A stretch of DNA of 64,000 nucleotides from Heliocidaris erythrogramma (taxonomy: Eukaryota; Echinodermata; Echinoidea; Camarodonta; Echinometridae). The stretch lies in the NCBI GenBank assembly GCA_025617745.1, contig CM046871.1:29962433-30026432 (forward strand), in the 5' to 3' direction. The position numbers and the translations under genes are program-made. Shown one piece after another: positions 55,799-64,000 of the stretch (positions are counted from its first letter, which is position 1; each line of letters begins with the position of its first letter). The notes under the pieces are model-generated. The model had not been told where the DNA came from. It saw only the letters and a list, made by a program, of their open reading frames with translations, and ran no database searches.

Positions 55799-56854
55799 CC
55801 TTCAACGAAAAGAACCATGTAACATTACTACCTGGGATAACAAACAATTTTGAATAATGAAATGTATCTAAGGTTATCTTCCTCACAATAATCAGTACTC
55901 AACTCTGTACGTGCTCTGGGATAAAAAAAATTAATGATGGTGTTATTGATGAGGATGTGGACAGTGTAATGCTCATTGATTTGATATAACGTCACGGTCT
56001 AAAATAGAAGTCGTCTTTCCTCCTAAACATGGACAAAAATTGAGCTAGCAGTTCAACCTAAACAAAAGAATCGTTATTCTGATTAAAAGCATATGTCAAA
56101 CCCTTCGGCAGTGTGTCAGGAATATCATGTTTATTCCCCTCAAAAGAAATTTTAAAGGTTAGATAGTTAATTGTCCATGGTGTTTTATTAGTTTCTGATC
56201 AATCAATCTTTCTTTTTCTATTCGCATCTCTCATCTCTTCGTGTCCTGTAGTTTTTGCTCTCTTTCTCACTGGCTCAGTGTCTTTTACTAAAATTATACA
56301 AATACGTCATTTCTTAATCTCTTAGTATTATTTTTCCTCCTCGTTCCTTCTTCCCTTTCTCTTTCTGTCATTCTCTTCCATGTATTTTTTTGATCTATGA
56401 AAGACATCCGTATGTTATTGCGAGATTTCTAAAATATCTAAACTTACGTCACGCCATACAAAGAATTGGAAGTATCCTTAAGCAAGTAAAGAATAAATTC
56501 GAGAAAAGAATTTTTTGACGTACAAAATTACTTTAGAGTGTAAATATAGGGGAAGACATTCAACATTTAAAAAATTTGATTCTGGACATACCGACAAAAC
56601 AAATTATGACATTAACAATAACTAGCACATGTTGAGAAAAATACATTTATTAAGGTGTCAGTGAGTCAAGATTTAGATGTTTATATCTGCTACGTTTTTA
56701 TATGGTTCATGATGAATTTATGAATAAATTACGTCGTTATTAATCCTGAAGTGATTAATAGTCATTTCTGTGAAATTCTGCCACAAATAATAAATATGAT
56801 ATGATATAATAATAATAATATGATATAATATAATAATATAATATATATATACCC
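55799..56854. other. AT-rich noncoding, nothing recognised
   Basis: This is the presumed upstream side of the minus-strand GPCR. A pyrimidine-rich stretch lies at 56200-56400. AT-only DNA runs at 56790-56850. Confidence 0.5.
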
Positions 56855-57000
56855 CTAATGGGTACACTAGGAAGACAGTTTTTGTCTCATTTCTATAGAC
56901 AACTGTCGACCTAATGACACCAACTGTCTACCTAATGTAGGGGTCGCTATTATGACGGAATAAACTGCATTGTTAGGTGTCGACCTAATGTACCCTTTAG
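56855..57000. mobile_element. Four-motif MITE, copy B
   Basis: A 146-bp element with ends CTAATGGGTACACTAGG and CCTAATGTACCCTTTAG. The motif ACTGTCGACCTAATG occurs direct at 56902, at 56923 (ACTGTCTACCTAATG), at the right end (GTGTCGACCTAATGTA) and inverted at the left end. The spacer TATTATGACGGAATAAAC..GCATTGTT matches 2443 and 36199. Both flanks are AT repeats. Confidence 0.85.
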
Positions 57001-57632
57001 TAAAATATAATAATATATCATAATATATTATCATATATATATATATATACTTGATGAAAAGCATAAATGACAGCCATATCAATGATGTTGTAATGCCTGA
57101 TTAGCAATAATATTAATATGAATTACAATTATGAAATTGATATAATCTTACACAAGCGCAAAGTTTCCATTTCACCTATATGGAGCCTTGTTTAGTTACA
57201 TTTCATCCAAAAGAGTAATAAAGCTTGTCGAAAAGTTTAATGCATGCAATAGCCTTCTTGACTCGAAGAACGATTGCAGAGGAACACTGCGTGCTTTCCA
57301 GGGCCCTTTCCTTATTATCTCTGTCGTTTTGGATTACTGAGTACCATTATTTTGACAACTTCATGTCAAAGTCCCCTTTTGCCTAGTTTGCAAACAAAGA
57401 GTGAAGCGAAAACCTTTATCTAATGATAATTGACATCATATGAGAAGAAAACATCACTTTCGTAAAGTGCTGTCTGCATTTATATAGCATCAATTTGTCC
57501 ATTATATGGCTTGTATATTAGTCAATGTTTGGATTCGCTTTATTTAATATGTCATCATTAAATTACAAGAACAGCAAAGAAGTTGATAAGTAACATATCG
57601 GAAGAATTCAGGCTACTTTTAAAAGGTTTAGC
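57001..57632. other. AT-rich noncoding, nothing recognised
   Basis: A TA run lies at 57033-57050. No gene. Confidence 0.5.
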
Positions 57633-57741
57633 AGAGGTGTCGTGGTCTAGTGGATATGTTACCGGACTGTGGATCACATGGTTCGCGGTTCAACTCCCGC
57701 TGCGTCTCTAATGTCCTTTGACAAGACATTAATCTACATTA

Positions 57742-58977
57742 TATTGTGGCCCTTGATATTAAGGGAGCATTCGACAAAGTGTGGCACAACGGTCTTGTAT
57801 CGAAATTGAAATCCAAAGGAGTGGATGGAAAAGCCCTTGCTTGGCTACGTAATTATTTGTCAGACCGTCACATCTCAGTAGTCCTTGCTGGTCAAGCTTC
57901 TGAAACCATCCCTGTCAATGCTTCAGTACCTCAGGGCTCTGTTCTGGGACCACTGCTCTTCTCCATCTACATTGATGACCTTGTGGATGTCTGTGAGAAT
58001 GAGCTGTACTTGTATGCTGATGATTCAACATTGTTTGCTCGTCTTCCTGCAAACAGTGACATCAGATCAATTGAAGATAGTCTCAACAGGGACCTGTCAA
58101 ACATAAAATCCTGGGCTAACAAATGGAAAGTCACATTTGAACCTACCAAGTCTAAAATGATGACTATTTCAAGGAAGAGAACCCCCTCACAATTAAACTT
58201 GCAATTTGGTGATTGTCCTCTTGTCGCTCAGGATGAGATCGAAATCTTGGGTGTAACAATTGACAGGAAATTAACCTGGACCAAGCATATACAGACTGTT
58301 GCCTCTAGAGCTGGGCAAAGACTTGGGGCTCTAAGGAAAGTTGCTAATAAGCTTGATATAAAGGGTAGAGCTATTGTCTACAATGCTGGATAAATGCCTG
58401 CTCTACCATACTAAACATGTTAGACAACATTCATAAAAAAACACTCAAGGTTATTTGTGTTGATGAATCCACTGCCCTTCAAGATTTATCCATTCCTAGT
58501 TTAACTCACAGGCGCCAAGTTGCAGCTGCTTGTGTATTCTACAAAATGCACACAGAACAGTGCCCAAAAGACTTAAATGAAATGCTCCCTCCGCCTCTAG
58601 AAAGGAGACGAGTGACCAGAGCTAGTGTATCTTCTCCTGTCCACGCTGTTCTATTACCCACTGCAAAAACTCATCAATTGGACAGAAGCTTCATTCACAC
58701 GGCTTCAAGGGTTTGGAACAGACTCCCAAATCATGTTGTTGGAACGCCTTCCTGAACAGGACTAAATTCTTTTAAAAGGCGTGTGCATAGATTTTTTTGG
58801 CAAATCACATTTCATGACTTCAATGTTTTACCTATTGCCCAATATTTTTCCTTAAATTGCTTTTTATATATGTTTTAATGAGTTGCAGTCAACCATTGAT
58901 TAGCCTTCTGGGTCATTGGTGTTTTGGCTGGCTATTGTTCACACTTTGCATGTTATATACAAAAAAAAAAAAAAAAA
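57742..58977 (+). mobile_element. CR1/Jockey-type LINE, copy 2, 5'-truncated
   Basis: It starts inside the RT (TATTGTGGCCCTTGATATT), matching copy 1 from 4126, and ends GTTATATAC plus a run of 17-18 A. 5' truncation and an A tail are the marks of target-primed reverse transcription. A deletion of about 50 bp at 58389 joins two GCTGGATAAAT-like sites, consistent with a slippage or microhomology deletion. It lies within the SINE. Confidence 0.9.
57746..58393 (+). pseudogene. LINE reverse transcriptase fragment, YADD intact
   Basis: The 215-codon frame covers RT from LDIKGAFDKVW through VPQGSVLGPLLFSIYIDD, YADDSTLFAR (58013-58042) and LGVTIDRKLTWTKHIQ. The catalytic YADD is intact, unlike copy 1. 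Without the 5' part and with the deletion at 58389 it cannot make active enzyme. The C-terminal part (58417-58755) continues in another frame with SFIHTASRVWNRLPNHVV. Confidence 0.85.
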
Positions 58978-59213
58978 TGCCACTCTCCACCCAGGTGTTA
59001 AATGGGTACCCGGTATGATGCGAATGTCACTGTGTCTGGAATAGTATGCGCGCCTGTAAAATGGCAGCCAGACTGGAATGCTCCCTTGTGGAGTGGAGAA
59101 TGTGCACTATAAGTGGAGAATCGTAATAGGATCTAATAACTGGGGTAATAATTCGCTGTAAAGCTCTTGGAACAGTTACTTACCGGAAAAGCGCCATATA
59201 AATGCAGATTATG

Positions 59214-59248
<35 letters not shown>

Positions 59249-59336
59249 AAGTATCACAATTGAACATTGACTCATTTTTGTCTTTTTTTAGTTTATAAGG
59301 GTGCAGGCGTGTGTGTCTGTGTGTATTTAAGGTGTC

Positions 59337-62300
59337 ATGAACTTTCTTGTATTTTATTTTTTAATTTCGTGTTTATGTTCTTGCGGGGTTGCGTCTAGTT
59401 TTGAATATGTTACGCTAAAATCATTTAAACGCTTAAAATACTTTCACTCCCGAATTTTGTATTATCAGAACTCAGTGGCCACCTTTCAAACTACGTTATT
59501 TCAGACAAATAATCAAATATTTTATCGTCTTTTCCTATCTGGTGACGTAGAAACTAATCCTGGTCCAAACTACAAATTTCCTTGCGGTAAATGTGATAAA
59601 CCCGTAAAAAACAACCAACATGGCCTATTGTGTTCCACCTGCCAAAAGTGGTACCATACTAAATGTCTTGAAATCTCTCTCTCTGAGTATACCAGGTTAT
59701 ATCATAACCCCAAAGAAAATTGGGTCTGTTTGACGTGCTCATTACCACCTTTTTGTGACTCCCTTTTTACTCAATCCTGTGAAGATATTCAACCTTCTCA
59801 ACCAATTTTACCTCCTATCCCTGAAGTTAGAATACAGAATACTGTTGATGAAAGCGCTTTATATGAATCATTTAATGATACTTTTAATGGTAAAGGCTTG
59901 CATCTTGTTCATTTGAATATTAGATCAATTCTGTTTAAAATACCTGAACTACGACTCCTTTTCTCCCAAAATAGAATCTCTGTAATTGCAATCACAGAAA
60001 CGTGGTTAAACTCTTCCGTGAACGATGAAGAAGTTTGTATCGATGGATATTGTATTTTAAGACGAGACCGTGTAGGAGAACATGGTGGTGGAGTCTGTCT
60101 TTATATTAGAAATGATATTGCATTTAGCGTACGAGAAGATCTTACACAAAATGATATTGAATCGTTATGGATTGACATTCTATTACCCCATACAAAACCC
60201 ATTACTCTAGGTGTTGTGTACAGACCCCCTACAGATCATTATTTTATTGAATATCTCACTGACACCTTGGATAAATTAACAAAAGATGATGAGGTTATAA
60301 TTTTAGGGGACATGAATATCTGCCTTTTGCAGCAGTCTTCATTATCAAAAAAATACAAGAATATTTTGAATTTAAATGGTTTGAGTCAACTTATAACTAA
60401 ACCCACTCGAACAACATCGGCCACTTCATCATTAATAGACCATGTAATCAGCAGTAAAGAAGAAAATATTTGTCAAAGTGGTGTTATTGAAATTGGCCTA
60501 AGTGATCATTTTTTAACCTACTGCTCTAGGAAGCTAATAAGACCTGTATTCAAACAGCATAGAAATATAAATATTCGGTGTATGAGAAACTATTGTATAG
60601 ATGATTTTAATAATGTTTTATCTCGAGTCAATTGGTCTGACATATTAGAATGTAAAGAAGTAAATACTGCGTGGTCAATTTTCAAAAATATTTTCATGTC
60701 TATAGTTGATAAATGTGCTCCATTAAAACAAGTAAGAATTAAGCAAAGAACCGATAAGTGGATGAATGCTGAAATTATTTCGTTAATAAGACAAAGAAAT
60801 ATAGCTTTTAAAAGAATGAAAAAGGATTGTGGTAATTTAGAATTAGAAAAGAAATATAAACTTTTACGTAATTTGGTGCAAAGAAAAGTGAGACTGGCTA
60901 AAGATGAATACTTCCAAAATCAAATTGATGAGCATAAAAATGATTCTAAAAAGTTGTGGAAGAATCTGAAAGATTTAGGTTGTAAAAACAAACAAAAGAA
61001 TATTAAAGAGAATGTTATTAATATCCAAGGGGAGTTATGTCATGATAATATGAGGATAGCGAACGAATTTAACAATTATTTCACAACTGTGGCAGAAAAA
61101 TTAGCTAGTAATCTGCCAGATAGCAACACAAATGAATTTGGAACGGACAGTGTTAAATTACAAAAATTATACGACACTAAGGGTGTGTCGAAAGGTTCTT
61201 TTCTTTTTTCTCCTGTCAAAGAAAAGTTTGTTTTAGATGAATTAAATAAGTTGAAAATATCAAAAAGTACCGGGCTTGACTTGGTACCTGCCAGATTTTT
61301 GAAGGGTGGAGCTAAATATTTGTATAAACCTTTAACTTACATTATTAACTTATCTATCTCAACCTCCACCTTCCCTGATGAAATGAAAATTGCAAAAGTA
61401 ACACCCATTTATAAAAAGAAAGATAAAACTAATGTTAGCAATTATAGACCGATTAGCGTTTTAAGTATAGTCTCGAAGGTCCTAGAGAAATGTGTGTATG
61501 CCCAATTAGAGAACTACTTTCAAGAAAACAAAATAATATACGAATTTCAATCTGGTTTTAGAAATGGTTATTCCACTGAAACTTGTCTTATTCACCTGTT
61601 AGATTTTGTGAGGAACGAAATTTCCCAAGGACGTTTTGTTGGGATGGTTCTTCTTGACTTGCAAAAAGCCTTCGATACCGTTAACCATAATATACTGTTA
61701 AGTAAATTAGAAGTAATAGGTTTAAATTCTGCATGTGTGCAATGGTTTAGGTCTTACTTGACCAATCGTCATCAAGTTGTCTCGTTGCAAAATGTACTCT
61801 CCGATTGTATGGCCATAAGATGCGGAGTTCCCCAGGGGAGCATATTAGGTCCTATTCTTTTCATGTGCTACATTAATGATATGTGTGTTTGTGTCAACGA
61901 CAGTAAATTACTTTTATATGCGGATGACAGTGTGTTACTATATTCTGGTACTGATCCTAAGCTGATCGGGGAAAAACTTAGCTTAGAATTATCAAACTGT
62001 GTTAATTGGATGACAGCAAATAAGCTTAGCTTACATATTGGTAAAACCGAAAGTATTTTGTTTTGTTCGCGGGGTAGGCTGAAGTATACTGATGATTTCA
62101 TTATAAGTTATAACAATCAACTCATTAAGAGACAGGATTCTGTGAAGTATTTAGGACTAAATATAGCTAGTGATCTTTCTTGCTCAAGTTTGGTTGACAG
62201 TATTGTCAAAAAAGCTAATGCTCGTCTAAAATTCTTGTATCGTTATCAAAATTGCATGAACTTAAAATCAAGACGCATTTTAAGTTTTTCCTTAATACAA

Positions 62301-62759
62301 TGTTTATTTGATTATGCTAATGCGGCATGGTACTGCAGTCTAGGCAAGGTGGATCAAAACAAGTTAAAAATAATTCAAAATAAGATTGTAAGATTTATCA
62401 ATCACTTACCACCAAGAACACACATTGGGAAGAGTGAACTTGAAACAGCTGGTCTTCTTCATGTAAACCTTAGATCACAACAACTTTTAATTCACCATGT
62501 ACATAAGATTTTTTACTCTAATGCAGATCACTATATTTCAAATAATTTTACTCGCTCTTCAAGTGTTCATAGGCATGACACTAGAAATAGTCAATTTAAT
62601 TTCGTAGTGCCTAAGCGGAAAGGTAAAATTGGAAATTCTTTTTATTTTAACGGTATTCTTTTCTGGAATTCCCTCCCAAATCATGTTAAGTCAGTTAAGA
62701 ATTTTTTACATTTTAAAAGGGTATTGAAGCATCATTTGAAAAATGTGTCTACTCCATAA
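59337..62759 (+). CDS. LINE polyprotein: signal-2A-PHD-APE-RT
   Basis: The 1140-residue frame starts at ATG 59337 with a hydrophobic segment (residues 1-20, MNFLVFYFLISCLCSCGVAS) like a signal peptide. A 2A-like motif, LSGDVETNPGP (residues 67-77), follows and should skip the bond between Gly76 and Pro77. A PHD-type zinc finger takes residues 83-134 (C83, C86, C99, C102, H107, C110, C131, C134). The APE endonuclease spans about 187-400 (N193, E221, YRPP at 295, GDMN at 324-327, SDH at 389-391). The RT spans about 630-930 (LDLQKAFD at 773-780, CGVPQGS at 829-835, YADD at 861-864). No stop or frameshift is present. Neighbouring LINEs are broken, so this is the only copy here likely to be functional. 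Confidence 0.9.
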   Translation: MNFLVFYFLISCLCSCGVASSFEYVTLKSFKRLKYFHSRILYYQNSVATFQTTLFQTNNQIFYRLFLSGDVETNPGPNYKFPCGKCDKPVKNNQHGLLCSTCQKWYHTKCLEISLSEYTRLYHNPKENWVCLTCSLPPFCDSLFTQSCEDIQPSQPILPPIPEVRIQNTVDESALYESFNDTFNGKGLHLVHLNIRSILFKIPELRLLFSQNRISVIAITETWLNSSVNDEEVCIDGYCILRRDRVGEHGGGVCLYIRNDIAFSVREDLTQNDIESLWIDILLPHTKPITLGVVYRPPTDHYFIEYLTDTLDKLTKDDEVIILGDMNICLLQQSSLSKKYKNILNLNGLSQLITKPTRTTSATSSLIDHVISSKEENICQSGVIEIGLSDHFLTYCSRKLIRPVFKQHRNINIRCMRNYCIDDFNNVLSRVNWSDILECKEVNTAWSIFKNIFMSIVDKCAPLKQVRIKQRTDKWMNAEIISLIRQRNIAFKRMKKDCGNLELEKKYKLLRNLVQRKVRLAKDEYFQNQIDEHKNDSKKLWKNLKDLGCKNKQKNIKENVINIQGELCHDNMRIANEFNNYFTTVAEKLASNLPDSNTNEFGTDSVKLQKLYDTKGVSKGSFLFSPVKEKFVLDELNKLKISKSTGLDLVPARFLKGGAKYLYKPLTYIINLSISTSTFPDEMKIAKVTPIYKKKDKTNVSNYRPISVLSIVSKVLEKCVYAQLENYFQENKIIYEFQSGFRNGYSTETCLIHLLDFVRNEISQGRFVGMVLLDLQKAFDTVNHNILLSKLEVIGLNSACVQWFRSYLTNRHQVVSLQNVLSDCMAIRCGVPQGSILGPILFMCYINDMCVCVNDSKLLLYADDSVLLYSGTDPKLIGEKLSLELSNCVNWMTANKLSLHIGKTESILFCSRGRLKYTDDFIISYNNQLIKRQDSVKYLGLNIASDLSCSSLVDSIVKKANARLKFLYRYQNCMNLKSRRILSFSLIQCLFDYANAAWYCSLGKVDQNKLKIIQNKIVRFINHLPPRTHIGKSELETAGLLHVNLRSQQLLIHHVHKIFYSNADHYISNNFTRSSSVHRHDTRNSQFNFVVPKRKGKIGNSFYFNGILFWNSLPNHVKSVKNFLHFKRVLKHHLKNVSTP

Positions 62760-63170
62760 CTATATTTCTCCTCTCCTTTTTGTAGCTCAGATGGTTTTTT
62801 CCTATATTATTTGACTTATGTAACCAACGTTTATTATTGATAGTTTCATTATGATTTTCTGTATATAGTTTTTTCCGTTGAGTAAGTCTTGTTTTCACAT
62901 TTATGTAATCTTCGCCTACTTTATAAAAAATGTTATGTTTTATTTTGCTACTTTTAATTAGTACATTCTTATTACTTGTCGTACGTGTACGATAGTCTTG
63001 TAGCCGTACTAATGTGTTTTCTTAGTGTATTTTTAATCAGTTATTTAGGTAAGGACCCCATTGGAAATAAGCCATTTCGGCTTTCATGGGCTATCCTGTC
63101 ATGGTACCTGGTTATGCTTGTATTGCAATATACCTGACGAATAAAATCAAATCAAATCAAATCAAATTTA
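62760..63170 (+). other. LINE 3' UTR and AAATC-repeat end
   Basis: AT-rich UTR with GGCTTTCATGGGCTATCC before the end and AATAAAATCAAATCAAATCA at the tail. The pentamer repeat marks the 3' end of the element. Confidence 0.7.
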
Positions 63171-64000
63171 AATTCAGCTGTTGCACAGTAATTGCACAAT
63201 AATTGCACAAGATTCCAATGTATCAAAACTTTGGTCACAATCGGCAAAGTGAGATTTTGCCACGAACTTTTCCAACACTGCTGCATATTAGATACTAGAT
63301 ATCAGAGATATGATTTGATTTGATATACATATGTATTCATACACATATATGCATCATCATAATTGTATAGATCATCAGTTACAAAATATAATCAATTAAA
63401 AGTTATATACATACATGAATTGATCGTCGTAAGCTGTAAGAGCTTAATTTGATGGAGACTTCCAAACATAACGTGACTAATCAATTATATACATAAGCAT
63501 TCAAAAATATTTAAATGATGCAAATTTACTGCGAGAATTAGAATAACATGATATAGAAATAGAGTGATAAAGAGAAAATTGGGGGAGAGAGGGGTGAATG
63601 GTCAGAGAGAATCATGGAGAGAAGATAGAGGTAGGAGATCACAGAAAACCAGGTTCTTACTTTTCGATAAGCAATCCTGCCCGCAGGAGGTACTGGGTTA
63701 ATGTAACTTTTTAAACTGTATAACATGTCAGCTTATACAGAAACGATGAACACACTGTGATTTCAATTGCAAAACAAGTAATTTCGGGGGGGGGGGGGGT
63801 GATGAAGCAGAAGCAATGACGAGAATGGACAGTTAACATTCAAAATATGCCATATTTGACGCTCATCGCCTCCAGTTGAAAGAAGTTCCGCCACCCCTGT
63901 TCCTTCCCCTAACCATTTTCACAGTGGTCACAAATATCGGTTTGGTTACTTTGTCTATTCTGGAAGCAAGAACCATTGTCCCTGTCTGAGGGTTTTCTTT
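63171..64000. other. Noncoding flank with poly-G
   Basis: A G run of 13 at 63786-63799 and a GA-rich patch at 63560-63630. No gene is supported before the window ends. Confidence 0.5.

Larger units (their letters stand above)
57633..59245 (+). mobile_element. tRNA-derived SINE split by a LINE
   Basis: The head (57633-57741) has box A (TGGTCTAGTGG) and box B (GGTTCAACTCC) and runs to AATCTACATT. The body resumes at 58978 with GCCACTCTCCACCCAGGTG, continues GGTACCCGGTATGATGCG and AAAGCGCCATATAAATGC, and ends in (ATT)n at 59216-59247. The uninterrupted copy on the minus strand at 36704-36368 reads straight across the junction, which shows that the LINE between was inserted later. Confidence 0.85.
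59285..63170 (+). mobile_element. Near-complete CR1/L2-like LINE
   Basis: A non-LTR element with one long intact frame (59337-62759), a short 5' leader, a 410-bp 3' UTR and a 3' end of AAATC repeats (63142-63167), typical of the CR1/L2 group, which end in short tandem units in place of poly(A). It begins about 40 bp after the (ATT)n of the SINE. The intact frame suggests recent activity. Confidence 0.85.

Noticed and set aside
59531..59573. Viral 2A peptide, hence an endogenous virus
   Set aside because: The downstream protein is PHD-APE-RT of a non-LTR retrotransposon, and 2A-like motifs are established in such elements. Nothing viral is nearby.

Overview
This is eukaryotic, gene-poor, AT-rich DNA from an animal, most likely a marine deuterostome and perhaps an echinoderm such as a sea urchin. 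The reasons are the mix of CR1/L2-like and Tx1-like LINEs, a LINE protein carrying a 2A-like motif next to a PHD finger, a tRNA-derived SINE, very many fold-back (MITE-like) elements, and an interspersed repeat at about 49.07-49.4 kb that I associate with ambulacrarian genomes. The organism call is inference. There are no operons, bacterial signals or CRISPR arrays.

Host genes are few. A two-exon gene on the + strand (31728-31869 joined to 34620-34930) encodes a 150-residue protein that begins MGCGSS, a lipid-anchor signal; its 2.75 kb intron holds a Tx1-like LINE remnant. A single minus-strand exon (6359-6070) with a consensus donor encodes the N-terminus of a sulfotransferase-like P-loop protein. 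A rhodopsin-like GPCR lies on the minus strand at 55798-54875 but is broken by three frame changes. A THAP-domain pseudogene at 41175-41790 is interrupted by a perfect 76-bp hairpin.

LINEs: (1) a CR1/Jockey-type remnant at 2710-5301 whose RT active site reads YAHD; (2) a CR1-like element with ORF1 and a decayed ORF2 at 20.0-24.2 kb, interrupted by a 175-bp MITE; (3) the Tx1-like remnant in the intron; (4) a second, 5'-truncated copy of the first family at 57742-58977, inserted into a tRNA-derived SINE; (5) an apparently intact 1140-codon LINE ORF (59337-62759) with signal peptide, 2A-like motif, PHD finger, APE endonuclease and RT.

The rest is dominated by inverted-repeat elements from 76 bp to 1.6 kb (1.1-2.0, 6.7-8.25, 8.73-8.94, 10.24-11.86, 14.4-14.8, 19.3, 23.5, 27.3-28.1, 37.0, 37.7-38.1, 38.2-39.4, 43.6-44.6, 45.3-46.1, 49.5, 52.2 and 54.6 kb), some nested, and by mini/satellite arrays (0.3-1.1, 40.1-40.6, 46.15-46.55, 48.2-49.0, 49.8-50.7 and 53.7-54.25 kb).

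The most unusual signal is a family of about 140-bp elements with three copies (2443-2580, 36199-36336, 56855-57000). All share a conserved spacer, but the motif repeated four times in each (once inverted, three times direct) has changed in concert between copies, so each has its own terminal repeat sequence on a common chassis. Other second-look items are a decayed hammerhead-ribozyme-like core at 2133-2180, the signal peptide-2A-PHD arrangement, the hairpin insertion with a 7-bp target duplication, and a 498-bp fold-back carrying two inverted tRNA-like promoters nested in an ACGTC-rich fold-back.
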